This document shows positions 53,065 to 61,547 of a stretch of 64,000 nt of DNA, in pieces. Below the pieces are notes generated by a model, which saw nothing but the letters and a program-made list of their open reading frames with translations, made no database searches and had not been told where the DNA came from. A program made the position numbers and the translations under genes. Numbering within the stretch: position 1 is the stretch's first letter; each line of letters begins with the position of its first letter. The DNA is from Desulfosporosinus sp. FKB (GTDB lineage Bacteria > Bacillota > Desulfitobacteriia > Desulfitobacteriales > Desulfitobacteriaceae), in contig NZ_NADJ01000039.1 in the NCBI RefSeq assembly GCF_002196705.1, positions 307,631 through 371,630 of the forward strand, given 5' to 3'.

Positions 53065-54050
53065 AAACTTCCCATAACATTTTTGGCCCAATTAGAATCT
53101 TTGTAAATGGCTCTGCCAACACCAACTAAATCGGCCTTTTTCTCCCCAAGAATCGCTTCAGCGTCTTCGGCTTTAGTGATCCCACCGGTGACTATTACAG
53201 GAATTGACACTGCTGCCTTGATAGCCGCAGAATAGGGAGCAAAGTATCCGGGTTCTTGAACACCCGGAAGGGAATATCTGCACATTCCCCCCGAGATATC
53301 TAAAATGTCGACCCCGGCCTGCTCAAAAGCTGATGCAGCTTTTTGGCTGTCTTCAATGGTAAGGCCATCTTCCCTGTAATCCGTTGCCCCCATACGCAAA
53401 AGAATCGGGAAGTCGCCTACCCCCTCACGAATTGCCTTAATGATTTCCAGATGGAATTTTATTCTTCCTGTTATATCACCACCGTACTCATCAGTTCTTT
53501 TATTCGTCAGCGGGGACAAAAATTGGTTGAGGAGGTAGCCATGAGCAGAATGAATCTCTACGCCGTCAAACCCCGCCTCCTTTACCCTTATGGCAGCTTT
53601 TTGGAAATTATCAACAATTTCTTTAATTCCATCTCTATCCAGTGCTATTGGCACTGCTGCATTTTCCTTTGAAGGATTAATCACAGCTGAAGGACCAATA
53701 GGGTCCATACCGATCACTTCTTTGCTGGCGGCGCTTCCGGCATGGTTAATTTGCATCACTGTTTTGGAACCATTGTTATGGATAAGATTAGACAGCTTTT
53801 TCAGTCCGTCTATAAGAGAATCCTCAGCGACGGAAAGTTGGTTTTTACTGGCTTTTCCAGCAATAGAGACATAACTATGTTCAATGATTACCAGAGAAAG
53901 ATAGCCGCCCTTAGTTTTTTCATCATAATAGTTCAAAATATCCTGGGTGATGCTCCCATCTATTCCGGATTTCGCAGTAGCCATTGGCGGCATTACTAAT
54001 CTATTTTTTAAGGATAATTTACTGTTTTCTAAAGGTTGGTCTAAAAACAT
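53058..54050 (-). CDS. NADH:flavin oxidoreductase (Old Yellow Enzyme family)
   Basis: This 330-residue FMN enzyme has the TIM-barrel OYE fold without the C-terminal iron-sulfur half. Signatures are LKNRLVMPPMATAKS at the start, AGFDGVEIHSAHGYLLNQFLSP with the His-Ala-His active site and NKRTDEYGGDITGRIKF. VGVGRAIYKD near the C-terminus binds phosphate. It would reduce the C=C bond of an enone. AAGGAGG lies nine bases before the ATG. The stop codon lies in the tip of a palindromic repeat. Confidence 0.92.
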   Translation of the reverse strand: MFLDQPLENSKLSLKNRLVMPPMATAKSGIDGSITQDILNYYDEKTKGGYLSLVIIEHSYVSIAGKASKNQLSVAEDSLIDGLKKLSNLIHNNGSKTVMQINHAGSAASKEVIGMDPIGPSAVINPSKENAAVPIALDRDGIKEIVDNFQKAAIRVKEAGFDGVEIHSAHGYLLNQFLSPLTNKRTDEYGGDITGRIKFHLEIIKAIREGVGDFPILLRMGATDYREDGLTIEDSQKAASAFEQAGVDILDISGGMCRYSLPGVQEPGYFAPYSAAIKAAVSIPVIVTGGITKAEDAEAILGEKKADLVGVGRAIYKDSNWAKNVMGSFE

Positions 54051-54229
54051 TATCTGGAACCTCCTTATTGTTTCTTATGTTCTCGTTATACATGATAGTT
54101 TATTAAAATAGAATGAGTTGTCAACATTAATAATGCCTCTATGTTATATCCTCTGTTAATTTATGGCCCCATATACTGCTCTTTTTGTAAACTAGTTCTC
54201 TCAATTCTTCTGGCTTATATCACTATTGG

Positions 54230-54310
54230 GAAAGGCGGCTCGGCAATAATGTCCACTGGACATTATTGTATCTGAAGCCCCAATGTTCAGCTTTAGCTGA
54301 ACGAGTTCAC
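54230..54310. repeat. Palindromic repeat family A, hairpin-plus-tip copy
   Basis: The module GGCAATAATGTCCAC/GGACATTATTG is followed by GAAGCCCC and the ATGTTCAGCTTTAGCTGAAC tip with GAGTTCAC. This layout equals the right half of the 52904 copy. Confidence 0.7.
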
Positions 54311-54394
54311 TGCAAATTGAAGTTAAAAAAACTATCTAAACCTTATATAATAAGATTATAGAATCTAAAGTTTGGATTAAGGAGCTGTCCTTCG

Positions 54395-54721
54395 ATGTCA
54401 AACATTTTTGATAAAATTGCAGAAGACAGGATTCAAGAGGCCCTTAGAAACGGTGAATTTGATAACCTTCCTTCACAGGGTAAACCTATCAACCTCGACT
54501 ACTGGGCAAGTCTTCCCGCAGGAATCCGCGCCGGATATATGCTTTTAAAGAATGCAGGATTTCTTCCTGAAGAAGTACAGTTGTTAAAGGATATGGAAAA
54601 ATTAAGGGAACAGATGGCAAACTGCCCTGATCAAGAAGAAAGGCTTGCTATGCAGAGGAAGCTGCAAGAGACGCAATTAAAATATAACCTAATAAACGAA
54701 TATAAAAAACAAAAGAAATAA
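54395..54721 (+). CDS. DUF1992 (DnaJC28-like conserved domain) protein
   Basis: This 108-residue cytosolic protein matches the domain shared by DnaJC28 homologs. It starts with IAEDRIQEALRNGEFDNLPSQGKPINLDYW and continues PAGIRAGYMLLKNAGFLPEEVQLLKDMEKLREQM, including the GKP turn. The C-terminal half is a charged coiled coil. It is unrelated to the genes around it and its function is unknown. A palindromic repeat and a purine-rich ribosome-binding site (AAGGAG) precede it. Confidence 0.9.
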   Translation: MSNIFDKIAEDRIQEALRNGEFDNLPSQGKPINLDYWASLPAGIRAGYMLLKNAGFLPEEVQLLKDMEKLREQMANCPDQEERLAMQRKLQETQLKYNLINEYKKQKK

Positions 54722-54822
54722 TTTCTCTGCCCAAGATAATTACTACAAAGGTAATGAGCAAGCCTGATCATAAATCAATTGACATTAAATCCGTCAAAGC
54801 CAACAAAATGATTGACGAATTA

Positions 54823-56106
54823 TCATAGATATTTTTTTAAATATGAAAAACGAAATTCGTAGACAAAGAGACATATTAACGTTAAGAGTCCACTGACCGT
54901 AAGGCTCATAACCATAGTGCTCGGAGGATGAATGCGGAGATAAATAGGACTTAAGGCTAAGAGAGTTAATAAGAAGAATTCAGCAAAGACCAGAAAAAGC
55001 TGACCCTTCCTCTTTCTGTTTTTCCCTATAAGGTACCCAAGAACCGCATAAAACGATAAGGCTGCGATAAGAAAACCTTGGCTTGGTGCTTGAAAGGGCG
55101 TAAGATTTTCGAAAAGCCGAATACTATACCCTCTGAAAATAAGACGAAACAATGAATCAATGACTGTCCCGCCCAGCCAGGCCAAAGCTAAGGGAACCAT
55201 ATGAGCCCATCGTTTTGTTGTAAACCGAAGTAATCCTCCCGCAATTATAAGAACTATGAAGATACAAAGATGCGTTCCCAGAGCGTTGACGAATTGCATC
55301 AGCGGCACCAGAAAATAGGGGGATGAATTGGCTAACCAAGTCACAACGAGATTATCAGAGGGGCCTACTTCATAAGCCGCAAAATCCTGGATTAAACCCA
55401 TGAAGATAATAAATAGGACCAAAAATAAGAGGCCGCCGATCGTGACGACAAGACGCCGCTTGCCCAGGGACATATACCGTTCAGGCAAGTGTTGCCATTG
55501 ATGATATAACCAATCTCCCAATCGTTGATGGTATCTGTATACAAAATAGAACGTTAGAACTAAGAAAGCGGCCATAAGTCCCAAAATAAAAGCATAGCGA
55601 TGGATAATGGGAAGAAGCATCTTCCAGCGGCTCCCTAGCAGCCTGCCAATGATAACCCAAATTGACACCCAGAGAATGGCCCCAAGATAAGCAAAGAAAG
55701 CAAAGCTTTTGTAACTTAAACGGGTTAACCCAGCAATATAACCCGATAAATGACGAACTCCGGGGATAAAATAGCCAATGGTTAAGAGCTTGCCGCCATG
55801 CCGATGATACCATTGAAATGCTTTTTCCAAACGCTCGCTGCCAGCATGTTTTTTAAGATGGTGCATCACTTTCTGTTGAAATAATCTTCCCAGGAAATAG
55901 GCAATAGTAATACCGGTAATGCTTCCGCTTGCCGCAAATAATACCGCCAAAATAGAATTTAATTTTCCTTCGTAAGTCAAAAAGCCAATGAAAACCATTA
56001 ATGTTTCATCAGGGAGAGGAATTCCCAAAATAGAAATTCCCAAAATGACATATAAACCCAGATATCCATAATGCGAAATAAAAGCTATAAGAAATTCTGA
56101 ACTCAT
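54823..56106 (-). CDS. DedA-family membrane protein fused to a degenerate PAP2 domain
   Basis: This 427-residue protein has an N-terminal DedA/SNARE-associated domain (about 1-200, with GIPLPDETLMVFIGFLTYEG, FLGRLFQQ and the GYFIPGVRHLSGYIAG motif). A C-terminal PAP2-like six-helix domain follows (about 220-420). The PAP2 catalytic motifs are eroded: PSQG in place of PSGH, and RIHPPSTM where the third motif should read SRxxxxHxxxD. It is therefore unlikely to be an active phosphatase. It closes the ECF sigma operon, 23 bases after the preceding gene, and may be a lipid carrier flippase. Confidence 0.88.
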   Translation of the reverse strand: MSSEFLIAFISHYGYLGLYVILGISILGIPLPDETLMVFIGFLTYEGKLNSILAVLFAASGSITGITIAYFLGRLFQQKVMHHLKKHAGSERLEKAFQWYHRHGGKLLTIGYFIPGVRHLSGYIAGLTRLSYKSFAFFAYLGAILWVSIWVIIGRLLGSRWKMLLPIIHRYAFILGLMAAFLVLTFYFVYRYHQRLGDWLYHQWQHLPERYMSLGKRRLVVTIGGLLFLVLFIIFMGLIQDFAAYEVGPSDNLVVTWLANSSPYFLVPLMQFVNALGTHLCIFIVLIIAGGLLRFTTKRWAHMVPLALAWLGGTVIDSLFRLIFRGYSIRLFENLTPFQAPSQGFLIAALSFYAVLGYLIGKNRKRKGQLFLVFAEFFLLTLLALSPIYLRIHPPSTMVMSLTVSGLLTLICLFVYEFRFSYLKKYL

Positions 56107-56129
56107 AATTGCTCCTTATGGGATTGAAG

Positions 56130-56987
56130 TTATTCAGGAGTTTGTAATCTGTGCCTGCGCTTTTCAAAATAGCCCCAAGCGGCCACAGTTACAATTCCTA
56201 AACTCATTAAAATAAAGCCAAAAAGAACGATAATACCCACTAGCGGGAGATTTAGAACAGAAACAAAAAGCAGAGCGAAAATGAACCACTGACTTAATGT
56301 TGGATAGTCTCGTATTTTTTCTGAAAAGTATTCCTTTCCAAGATGCTCAAGTACAGGTAGTATTCCCAATAAGACAGCTCCTGTTGCAATAATTAAAATT
56401 AAAATTGCAAACGGAATACCAATAACAGTCAGAGAAAGAGTAATAACCAGCCCCAGGATAATAAAAAATGCTGCCAACCCGATACTCAACAGTCTCAAAG
56501 GGGCAGTTGTTAGAAGGCTTTCTCCCCGTTTCAAGTGGTTACGGGATAAAAAACCTAGTCCGGTAAGCAATACAATACCTAATATACTGACGACCAAGCG
56601 CACGAGCCAAAGGCCTAAAATCATAGCAAAACCGATAAATAACTCATTCATAAACTTTGTCGTTAAACTGAGCCGGAATATACCCGTTTTGACCACGACA
56701 TTGGAAGGGTTAATAACCTGCCCTCCCAAGTCGATAACGAGATCAGTCTGAGCCGTAGGTTCAAGATAGACGTCCCCATTGATGACTAAAACAATATCTT
56801 TGACGGCCCCGGCAATATGAGCGTCTGTGCCGAGAGCCAGAACAGAATCAACAAAATGTCCAGCCGGAACAGTTAACGGGGTACTGCCGCCAAATTGGGA
56901 AGACAGTTCATCAGCCAGGGCATTTCTTGGCAAGAGAAAGAGCAAAGCAAGGATTATAACGATACTGAATTTATAGCTCCGCTTCAT
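56130..56987 (-). CDS. Membrane protein with a bactofilin-like N-terminal repeat
   Basis: This 285-residue protein has a signal peptide (MKRSYKFSIVIILALLFLLPRNALA), a short beta-rich, bactofilin-like stretch (VPAGHFVDSVLALGTDAHIAGAVKD...), and then about four TM helices (115-275) ending in a charged tail. It sits between the anti-sigma gene and the DedA-PAP2 fusion. Its start overlaps the anti-sigma stop by four bases (ATGA). A role in the envelope stress response is inferred from its position. Confidence 0.7.
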   Translation of the reverse strand: MKRSYKFSIVIILALLFLLPRNALADELSSQFGGSTPLTVPAGHFVDSVLALGTDAHIAGAVKDIVLVINGDVYLEPTAQTDLVIDLGGQVINPSNVVVKTGIFRLSLTTKFMNELFIGFAMILGLWLVRLVVSILGIVLLTGLGFLSRNHLKRGESLLTTAPLRLLSIGLAAFFIILGLVITLSLTVIGIPFAILILIIATGAVLLGILPVLEHLGKEYFSEKIRDYPTLSQWFIFALLFVSVLNLPLVGIIVLFGFILMSLGIVTVAAWGYFEKRRHRLQTPE

Positions 56988-57484
56988 TGGAACACCTCGT
57001 TTAACTGAAAATCATGGATTAGTTTTTTTATGACGAAGGTACTAGTGATTACGACGATCACTGAGAAAATTCCCAGAGAAAGAATGAACCATGGGGATAC
57101 AGCGCTAAGCAATGTTATTAAGGACCGCCAGATTGCGGCACCGATAACATATAGCAAATAGAAAACCCTGGTAAAGGCGCGTGTAAGCAACAACAGAAGA
57201 GGACTTGAGATAAGAAGTAAAAAAATTGCAGTAAGCCATTGGTTTTTAGATGTCCTCTGTTTTTCCGCTTGAATACTTAGGATGATTTTATCTGTTAAGC
57301 CTGGTGGGACAGGGATACTTTCAATACTCAGCCTTGTTGCCTCGCATAAGGCATTAAGCTCATTTTTTAGGTTCAGGCAATGAGAACATTCCTCAAAATG
57401 AGCTTCTATATCATGGCATTCGGTCGTTGAAAGCTCATGATCAAGATATTCTGATATTCGTTCCATACATTGCTGGCATCCCAT
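56984..57484 (-). CDS. Anti-sigma factor with a zinc-finger domain
   Basis: This 166-residue protein starts with the ZAS-type zinc-finger region: Cys-Gln-Gln-Cys, then HDIEAHFEECSHC (the HxxxCxxC motif) near residue 35. It has two TM segments (about 88-125 and 130-155), giving a membrane-bound anti-sigma. The ATG at 57484 is chosen because GGAGGG lies before it; an earlier frame start is not used. It follows the sigma gene by 16 bases and should inhibit it until envelope stress. Confidence 0.88.
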   Translation of the reverse strand: MGCQQCMERISEYLDHELSTTECHDIEAHFEECSHCLNLKNELNALCEATRLSIESIPVPPGLTDKIILSIQAEKQRTSKNQWLTAIFLLLISSPLLLLLTRAFTRVFYLLYVIGAAIWRSLITLLSAVSPWFILSLGIFSVIVVITSTFVIKKLIHDFQLNEVFQ

Positions 57485-57500
57485 GGATAACCCTCCTTCT

Positions 57501-58022
57501 TTAAGTCTCATCAGACAGGATTTTTTTTAAATGTAGTCTTGCTGCATGGATTCGGGATTTAACCGTTCCTAGTGGAATCTTTAAGATAGCTGCGATCTCC
57601 TGGTAATTATAGCCTTGCCAATCGACCATCAGGACAAGTTCACGTTCCTCTGAGCTGAGCATGTTTAGGGCCTCGCGAATCTCAATTCTGATGTCTCTGG
57701 GGTTATATAAGGACGAGCTTATTGATTCAATCTGTGATTCAGGTACAATATCAAGTTTTTTAAGTTTGATTCGATCGAGACAGACAGAAGTTATGACTTT
57801 TTTAAACCAGGCAGGAAACACATGGACATCTTTAAGATGATGGATTGATCGGTATACTTTTAAAAAGATTTCCTGAGATGCATCCTCCGCCTCCGACTTA
57901 TCATGGAGAAAAGCAAATGCTGTACGGTAAACGTAAGCGCTGTAGTTCTGTACAAGTCGGTTAAACGCTTCAGAATCCCCAGATAGAACCTGCTCTATCA
58001 GAGAAATGTCGAGTTCCGCCAC
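57501..58022 (-). CDS. ECF-type RNA polymerase sigma factor
   Basis: This 173-residue sigma-70-family ECF factor has region 2 (about 18-90, with YVYRTAFAFLHDKSEAEDASQEIFLKVYR) and region 4 (about 110-165, with YNYQEIAAILKIPLGTVKSRIHAARLHLKK). No extra domain is present. The start is GTG with GGGAG before it. It is the first gene of the operon and lies behind a promoter of its own type (see 58099). The divergent BcrC-like gene has a matching promoter. Confidence 0.94.
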   Translation of the reverse strand: MAELDISLIEQVLSGDSEAFNRLVQNYSAYVYRTAFAFLHDKSEAEDASQEIFLKVYRSIHHLKDVHVFPAWFKKVITSVCLDRIKLKKLDIVPESQIESISSSLYNPRDIRIEIREALNMLSSEERELVLMVDWQGYNYQEIAAILKIPLGTVKSRIHAARLHLKKILSDET

Positions 58023-58098
58023 AACATTCTCCCTTCTTCTTTCTTGATGAATTCCGCGATATCCTCCCTATATAGTTCTGATTTGAACTCTCTAATAT

Positions 58099-58126
58099 TA
58101 AGACGACGCTCCAGAGAAAAAGTTCA
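58099..58126 (-). promoter_or_regulatory. ECF-type promoter of the sigma operon
   Basis: On the minus strand TGAACTTTTT is the -35 and CGTCTTA the -10, with 16 bases between GAAC and CGTC. The same elements and spacer occur on the plus strand at 58150. Confidence 0.75.
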
Positions 58127-58149
58127 GTCAAAAAAATATTTTTCAGACG

Positions 58150-58177
58150 TGAACTTTTAGCATCTTCTCTCGTCTTA
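58150..58177 (+). promoter_or_regulatory. ECF-type promoter of the divergent BcrC-like gene
   Basis: TGAACTTTTA and CGTCTTA, again with 16 bases between GAAC and CGTC, lie 44 bases before the BcrC-like ATG. It mirrors the sigma-operon promoter. Confidence 0.75.
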
Positions 58178-58220
58178 TCAATTAGACAGTTTAAACGAAC
58201 GACAGGAGGATAATAGTTCG

Positions 58221-58835
58221 ATGAATTCATTTGACCGTTTCGGCTACCATTTTATTAATCAGTGGGCGGGCCACCACCCAGTATTGGATAAACTGATGGC
58301 TTTCTTTGCCCAATATGCCTTAGAGTTATATGCTGTGTTATTTTTAATCGCTTGGTTTACTTTGGCTAAGTCCGATTCAGATCGGCGTCACGCCTTAGTC
58401 GTCGCCGGTTTTTCAGGTGTATTAGCATTGATCTTTAATGTTATCATAGGCCATTTTTTCTTCCGGCCCAGACCTTTTGTTACGCTCCCTAAGGGAACCT
58501 TTACCCAACTTATTCCTCATTCACTGGATTCATCCTTTCCGAGTGATCATACTTCGGGGAGTTTTGGTTTTGCCGCCGGATCATGGGGTAAAGCCTCTAT
58601 TTGGGTAAGATGGAGTTTTACACTTTTGGCAATTATCGTAGCATTTGCCCGTATATATTGTGGCGTGCATTGGCCTACTGATGTGATTGCGGGTGTTATA
58701 ATCGGCATTGCAAGTTCTAAGATTGTCTGGCTTATTAATCCGGTCTTAAAGCCCTTAACAAACTTGGGACTGCGGTTATTTCGATATGGAAGATATTCAG
58801 AAGGACATATAGAATTAGTTGGAAAGACCCGGTAA
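58221..58835 (+). CDS. PAP2-family undecaprenyl-diphosphatase (BcrC-like)
   Basis: This 204-residue membrane phosphatase has all three PAP2 motifs: FFFRPRP (KxxxxxxRP type), PSDHTSG and ARIYCGVHWPTD. With about five TM helices it matches BcrC/UppP-type enzymes that recycle undecaprenyl diphosphate to the monophosphate used in wall synthesis and confer bacitracin tolerance. GGAGGATAATAGTTCG precedes the ATG. It is divergent from the ECF operon and shares its promoter type, so it is likely in the same regulon. Confidence 0.92.
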   Translation: MNSFDRFGYHFINQWAGHHPVLDKLMAFFAQYALELYAVLFLIAWFTLAKSDSDRRHALVVAGFSGVLALIFNVIIGHFFFRPRPFVTLPKGTFTQLIPHSLDSSFPSDHTSGSFGFAAGSWGKASIWVRWSFTLLAIIVAFARIYCGVHWPTDVIAGVIIGIASSKIVWLINPVLKPLTNLGLRLFRYGRYSEGHIELVGKTR

Positions 58836-58951
58836 TTAGATTCGAGTTGGTTAATGTAAGAATCTTATAAGGCTATTTTTTAGACCGAACCTATTTGCTA
58901 AAGGAATATCACAAGTCACCAAAAATTTAAAGAAAGGTTGTTTGTTAACCA

Positions 58952-59340
58952 TTGAATGAAAATTCGATAAACCTGTTGCCGTTGGTTGAATTCCAATCGG
59001 TCACCTCGAATCGTCTTGAACTATTAAAACAAATCGTTAACTCAAATAAAGAATATAACCTATTGTCCAAAAGTCATGCTGAACTTACTGATGCAGAAAT
59101 CCTAGAGATGTACGAATCATCTAAAAGAATCGGCGCAGTCATGAGTTATATCCTGGTTAATGGTTCCCCTGTAGGAGTGATTGATTACCTCATCGAGAAT
59201 CCATCGGATAAGCTGCCTTGGCTTGGGTTATTAAGGAAAATGACCACGCTTTAAAGTTCTGGCTTAAGAGGGGATTCACCTTTTACCAGGAGAAACTAAG
59301 AGACCAATTAACAATCATGTGTTTCGAAAAAGAGCTGTAA
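58952..59340 (+). pseudogene. GNAT acetyltransferase remnant (internal deletion and frameshift)
   Basis: The first frame (from TTG 58952) gives the N-terminal half of a GNAT enzyme, up to SPVGVIDYLIENPSDKLPWLGLL. In the next frame the typical GNAT C-terminal end follows at once: VIKENDHALKFWLKRGFTFYQEKL and a stop at 59340. The central acetyl-CoA-binding part (about 35 residues, with the usual RxxGxG/A turn) is missing, and the two halves are out of frame. The gene is therefore inactive. Confidence 0.85.
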
Positions 59341-59374
59341 TAACACCCAGTATTTGCTGGGTACAGTAAAGCGC

Positions 59375-60529
59375 CTACCGTTGATAAACTACTCTGCCGC
59401 CGACTATTGTCATCTCAACTCTGAGCAGCTCATCAAGTACGACGAGATCGGCATCTTTGCCTATCTGAATAGAGCCCTTATGCTGTTCCAGATTCAACAT
59501 TGATGCAGGATTTGCTGTCAGCAGCAAAATAACCTCTTCTAATTTTCGACCGGTATAATTCATCAGATTTCTTAAAGCAATTGATGTGGTAAGAGTACTT
59601 CCTGCTCGCGTGCCATCGCTGACAAGTTTGGCATCCCCGCCGCTGACCTGTACGCTGCTGACTCCAAGATTATAAAATCCATCAGGCAATCCGGCAGCCA
59701 TGATGCTGTCTGTGATTGCCACAATTCTATTGAGGCCCTTTGTTTTGAGGAGCAATCTTATTATTCCCGGATGAAGATGTTTTCCATCACAAATAGCTTC
59801 GCAATAGACATCCGTCTCTAGTACAGCTCCGCAAATTCCTGGAGCATGATGATCCAATAATCTCATAGCATTAAAGGTGTGGGTCGCGCTCCTCGCTCCA
59901 TTGCGAATACAAGCTAAGGCAGTCTCATAATCTGCCCCCGAATGACCAATTGAAACAATGACCCCTTTCGCCGATAGTTCTTTAACCAACTCGGGTGCTC
60001 CCTCCACTTCGGGAGAAACCGTTATATAGTTAATCAAACCTGCCGCTGACTTCTGATAGGTTTCAAACAAGGAGCTGTCGGCTTTTCGCAGCCAACGCCT
60101 ATTCATTGCTCCTTTATAAGCCTCGCTGAGAAAGGGTCCCTCCAAATGAATGCCAAGGATTCGGGCCCCGTCCTTTATCTCCACTTTAGCCCGGCAAACC
60201 TGTTCTATACACTGGACGGTCCTTTCATATGTATCGGTGAGGATCGAGGCAAGCCATCCGGTTGTTCCCTGAGCGGCAAAATAACGACTGAGCCGAAGCA
60301 GATCTTTCGTCGTTGCATTGTTAATATCGACTCCATTTCCTCCGTGAGTATGAACATCAATAAAGCCGGGAACTATTCTTTTACCGGCAGCATTCCAACG
60401 GTTAAAGGCTTTATGATCAGAACTGTTCTTCTCTAAACTTACGATTTTTCCATTGATGATACCGATATCGCATTTTTCAAAATGACCATTTATTAAAACG
60501 TTACCCTTCTCAATGAGGAGATCCTGCAT
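59375..60529 (-). CDS. nagA: N-acetylglucosamine-6-phosphate deacetylase
   Basis: This 384-residue amidohydrolase removes acetate from GlcNAc-6-P in the cytosol. Metal and catalytic residues appear in IDVHTHGGNGVDI, HLEGPFLSEAYKGAMN (Glu), SIGHSGADYE and THTFNAM (His), and the Asp of AITDSIMAAGLPDG. The last part, ASMLNLEQHKGSIQIGKDADLVVLD, is the usual amidohydrolase end. I start at ATG 60529 with AAGGTGG eight bases before it; a GTG at 60541 is less likely. nagB is not adjacent. It may help recycle cell-wall amino sugars. Confidence 0.95.
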   Translation of the reverse strand: MQDLLIEKGNVLINGHFEKCDIGIINGKIVSLEKNSSDHKAFNRWNAAGKRIVPGFIDVHTHGGNGVDINNATTKDLLRLSRYFAAQGTTGWLASILTDTYERTVQCIEQVCRAKVEIKDGARILGIHLEGPFLSEAYKGAMNRRWLRKADSSLFETYQKSAAGLINYITVSPEVEGAPELVKELSAKGVIVSIGHSGADYETALACIRNGARSATHTFNAMRLLDHHAPGICGAVLETDVYCEAICDGKHLHPGIIRLLLKTKGLNRIVAITDSIMAAGLPDGFYNLGVSSVQVSGGDAKLVSDGTRAGSTLTTSIALRNLMNYTGRKLEEVILLLTANPASMLNLEQHKGSIQIGKDADLVVLDELLRVEMTIVGGRVVYQR

Positions 60530-60567
60530 GAACTTAACCACCTTAATTTAACAACATTTACCGATAG

Positions 60568-60618
60568 CAAAAAAGCTGCTGCAAAACAAACCTATTCGGC
60601 TCATTAGGCAGCAGCTCT
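60568..60618 (-). terminator. Terminator after rubrerythrin
   Basis: AGCTGCTGC pairs with GCAGCAGCT across a 25-base loop, and TTTTTTGC follows on the minus strand. Confidence 0.8.
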
Positions 60619-60636
60619 TGCTTTCTAAAGGATATT

Positions 60637-61131
60637 CTAATACTTAATAAATTTAGATCCCGGAACCCCACAGATCGGACATTTTTCCGGAACAAATTTT
60701 TCAATGTTTCCACAAACGGGGCAGAGATAATAAAAGACTTCTTCCTCCTGCTCCAAGTTATCTAAGGCTTCTTGATAGAGTTTAGCATGGGCTTCTTCAG
60801 CTTTAAGGGCATAGGAAAATGTTCTTATGGCAGCTTGGTTACCCTCTTCTTGAGCAACTTTCAAAAATTCCGGATACATAGTTTGAAATTCATAGTTCTC
60901 ACCATTAACCGCATCATTTAAGTTTTCCGTAGTTGACTTAATCTTTTCGGCGACCTCAAAATGTTTTAAAGCATGAATTGTTTCTGCATCTGAGGCAGCC
61001 TTGAAAAGTTTCGCAGCATTCTTTTTCCCTTCAGACTCTGCTTTTTTGGCATAAGCGAGATATTTCCGATTGGCTTGAGATTCTCCGGCAAAAGCGCTCA
61101 TCAAGTTTTCCAATGTTTTTTGGCTATTCAT
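60637..61131 (-). CDS. Rubrerythrin
   Basis: This 164-residue di-iron peroxidase reduces hydrogen peroxide, with electrons from rubredoxin. The ferritin-like domain has AFAGESQANRKYLAYAKKAE, SDAETIHALKHFEV and the late EGNQAAIRTFSYALKAEEAHAKLY helix (Glu and His ligands). The C-terminal rubredoxin-like domain has CPVCG and CPICG. I start at ATG 61131, with GGGAGGG at good spacing. It complements the desulfoferrodoxin/rubredoxin pair at 26 kb. Confidence 0.96.
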   Translation of the reverse strand: MNSQKTLENLMSAFAGESQANRKYLAYAKKAESEGKKNAAKLFKAASDAETIHALKHFEVAEKIKSTTENLNDAVNGENYEFQTMYPEFLKVAQEEGNQAAIRTFSYALKAEEAHAKLYQEALDNLEQEEEVFYYLCPVCGNIEKFVPEKCPICGVPGSKFIKY

Positions 61132-61283
61132 ATATGTTCCCTCCCATTTCACTAAGCATCATAATCAACCGCTTAACATAAGGCCATTACAAAAGCATGC
61201 AAAACTATATATAGCACTACTTCTACTGTTTTATGACAACTCCTGCAGGTATCTCCAAAAATAATTACAGTTCACAGGTTATA

Positions 61284-61493
61284 TCACCACAAATCTTGGG
61301 TAAGTTTGGCAGCCTCGTCCCTAAGCCGTTTCGTTTCCTCACTATCAATTTCATACTTGCCGTTGACAGGCCGAAGTACATCGCCTTCTCTAGCCCCAGC
61401 GGGAATATCGGATTTAGGGATATTTTCCATAGATCGTCCATCAACTTCAACGACTGCAAAATCGCCCTCAAAACGATCGATGATCATTGCCAT
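61284..61493 (-). CDS. DUF3006 family protein
   Basis: This 69-residue cytosolic protein carries DRFEGDFAVVEVDGRSMENIPKSDIPAGAREGDVL, the DUF3006 pattern, and a C-terminal helix rich in Glu and Lys. Family members are often encoded beside ComEC-like MBL proteins, as here (54-base gap). GGGAGG lies before ATG 61493. The function is unknown. Confidence 0.85.
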   Translation of the reverse strand: MAMIIDRFEGDFAVVEVDGRSMENIPKSDIPAGAREGDVLRPVNGKYEIDSEETKRLRDEAAKLTQDLW

Positions 61494-61547
61494 AATATGA
61501 TCCTCCCTCAACAATTTAAGGTTCCTCAATAGTACCGACTCGTTTTT

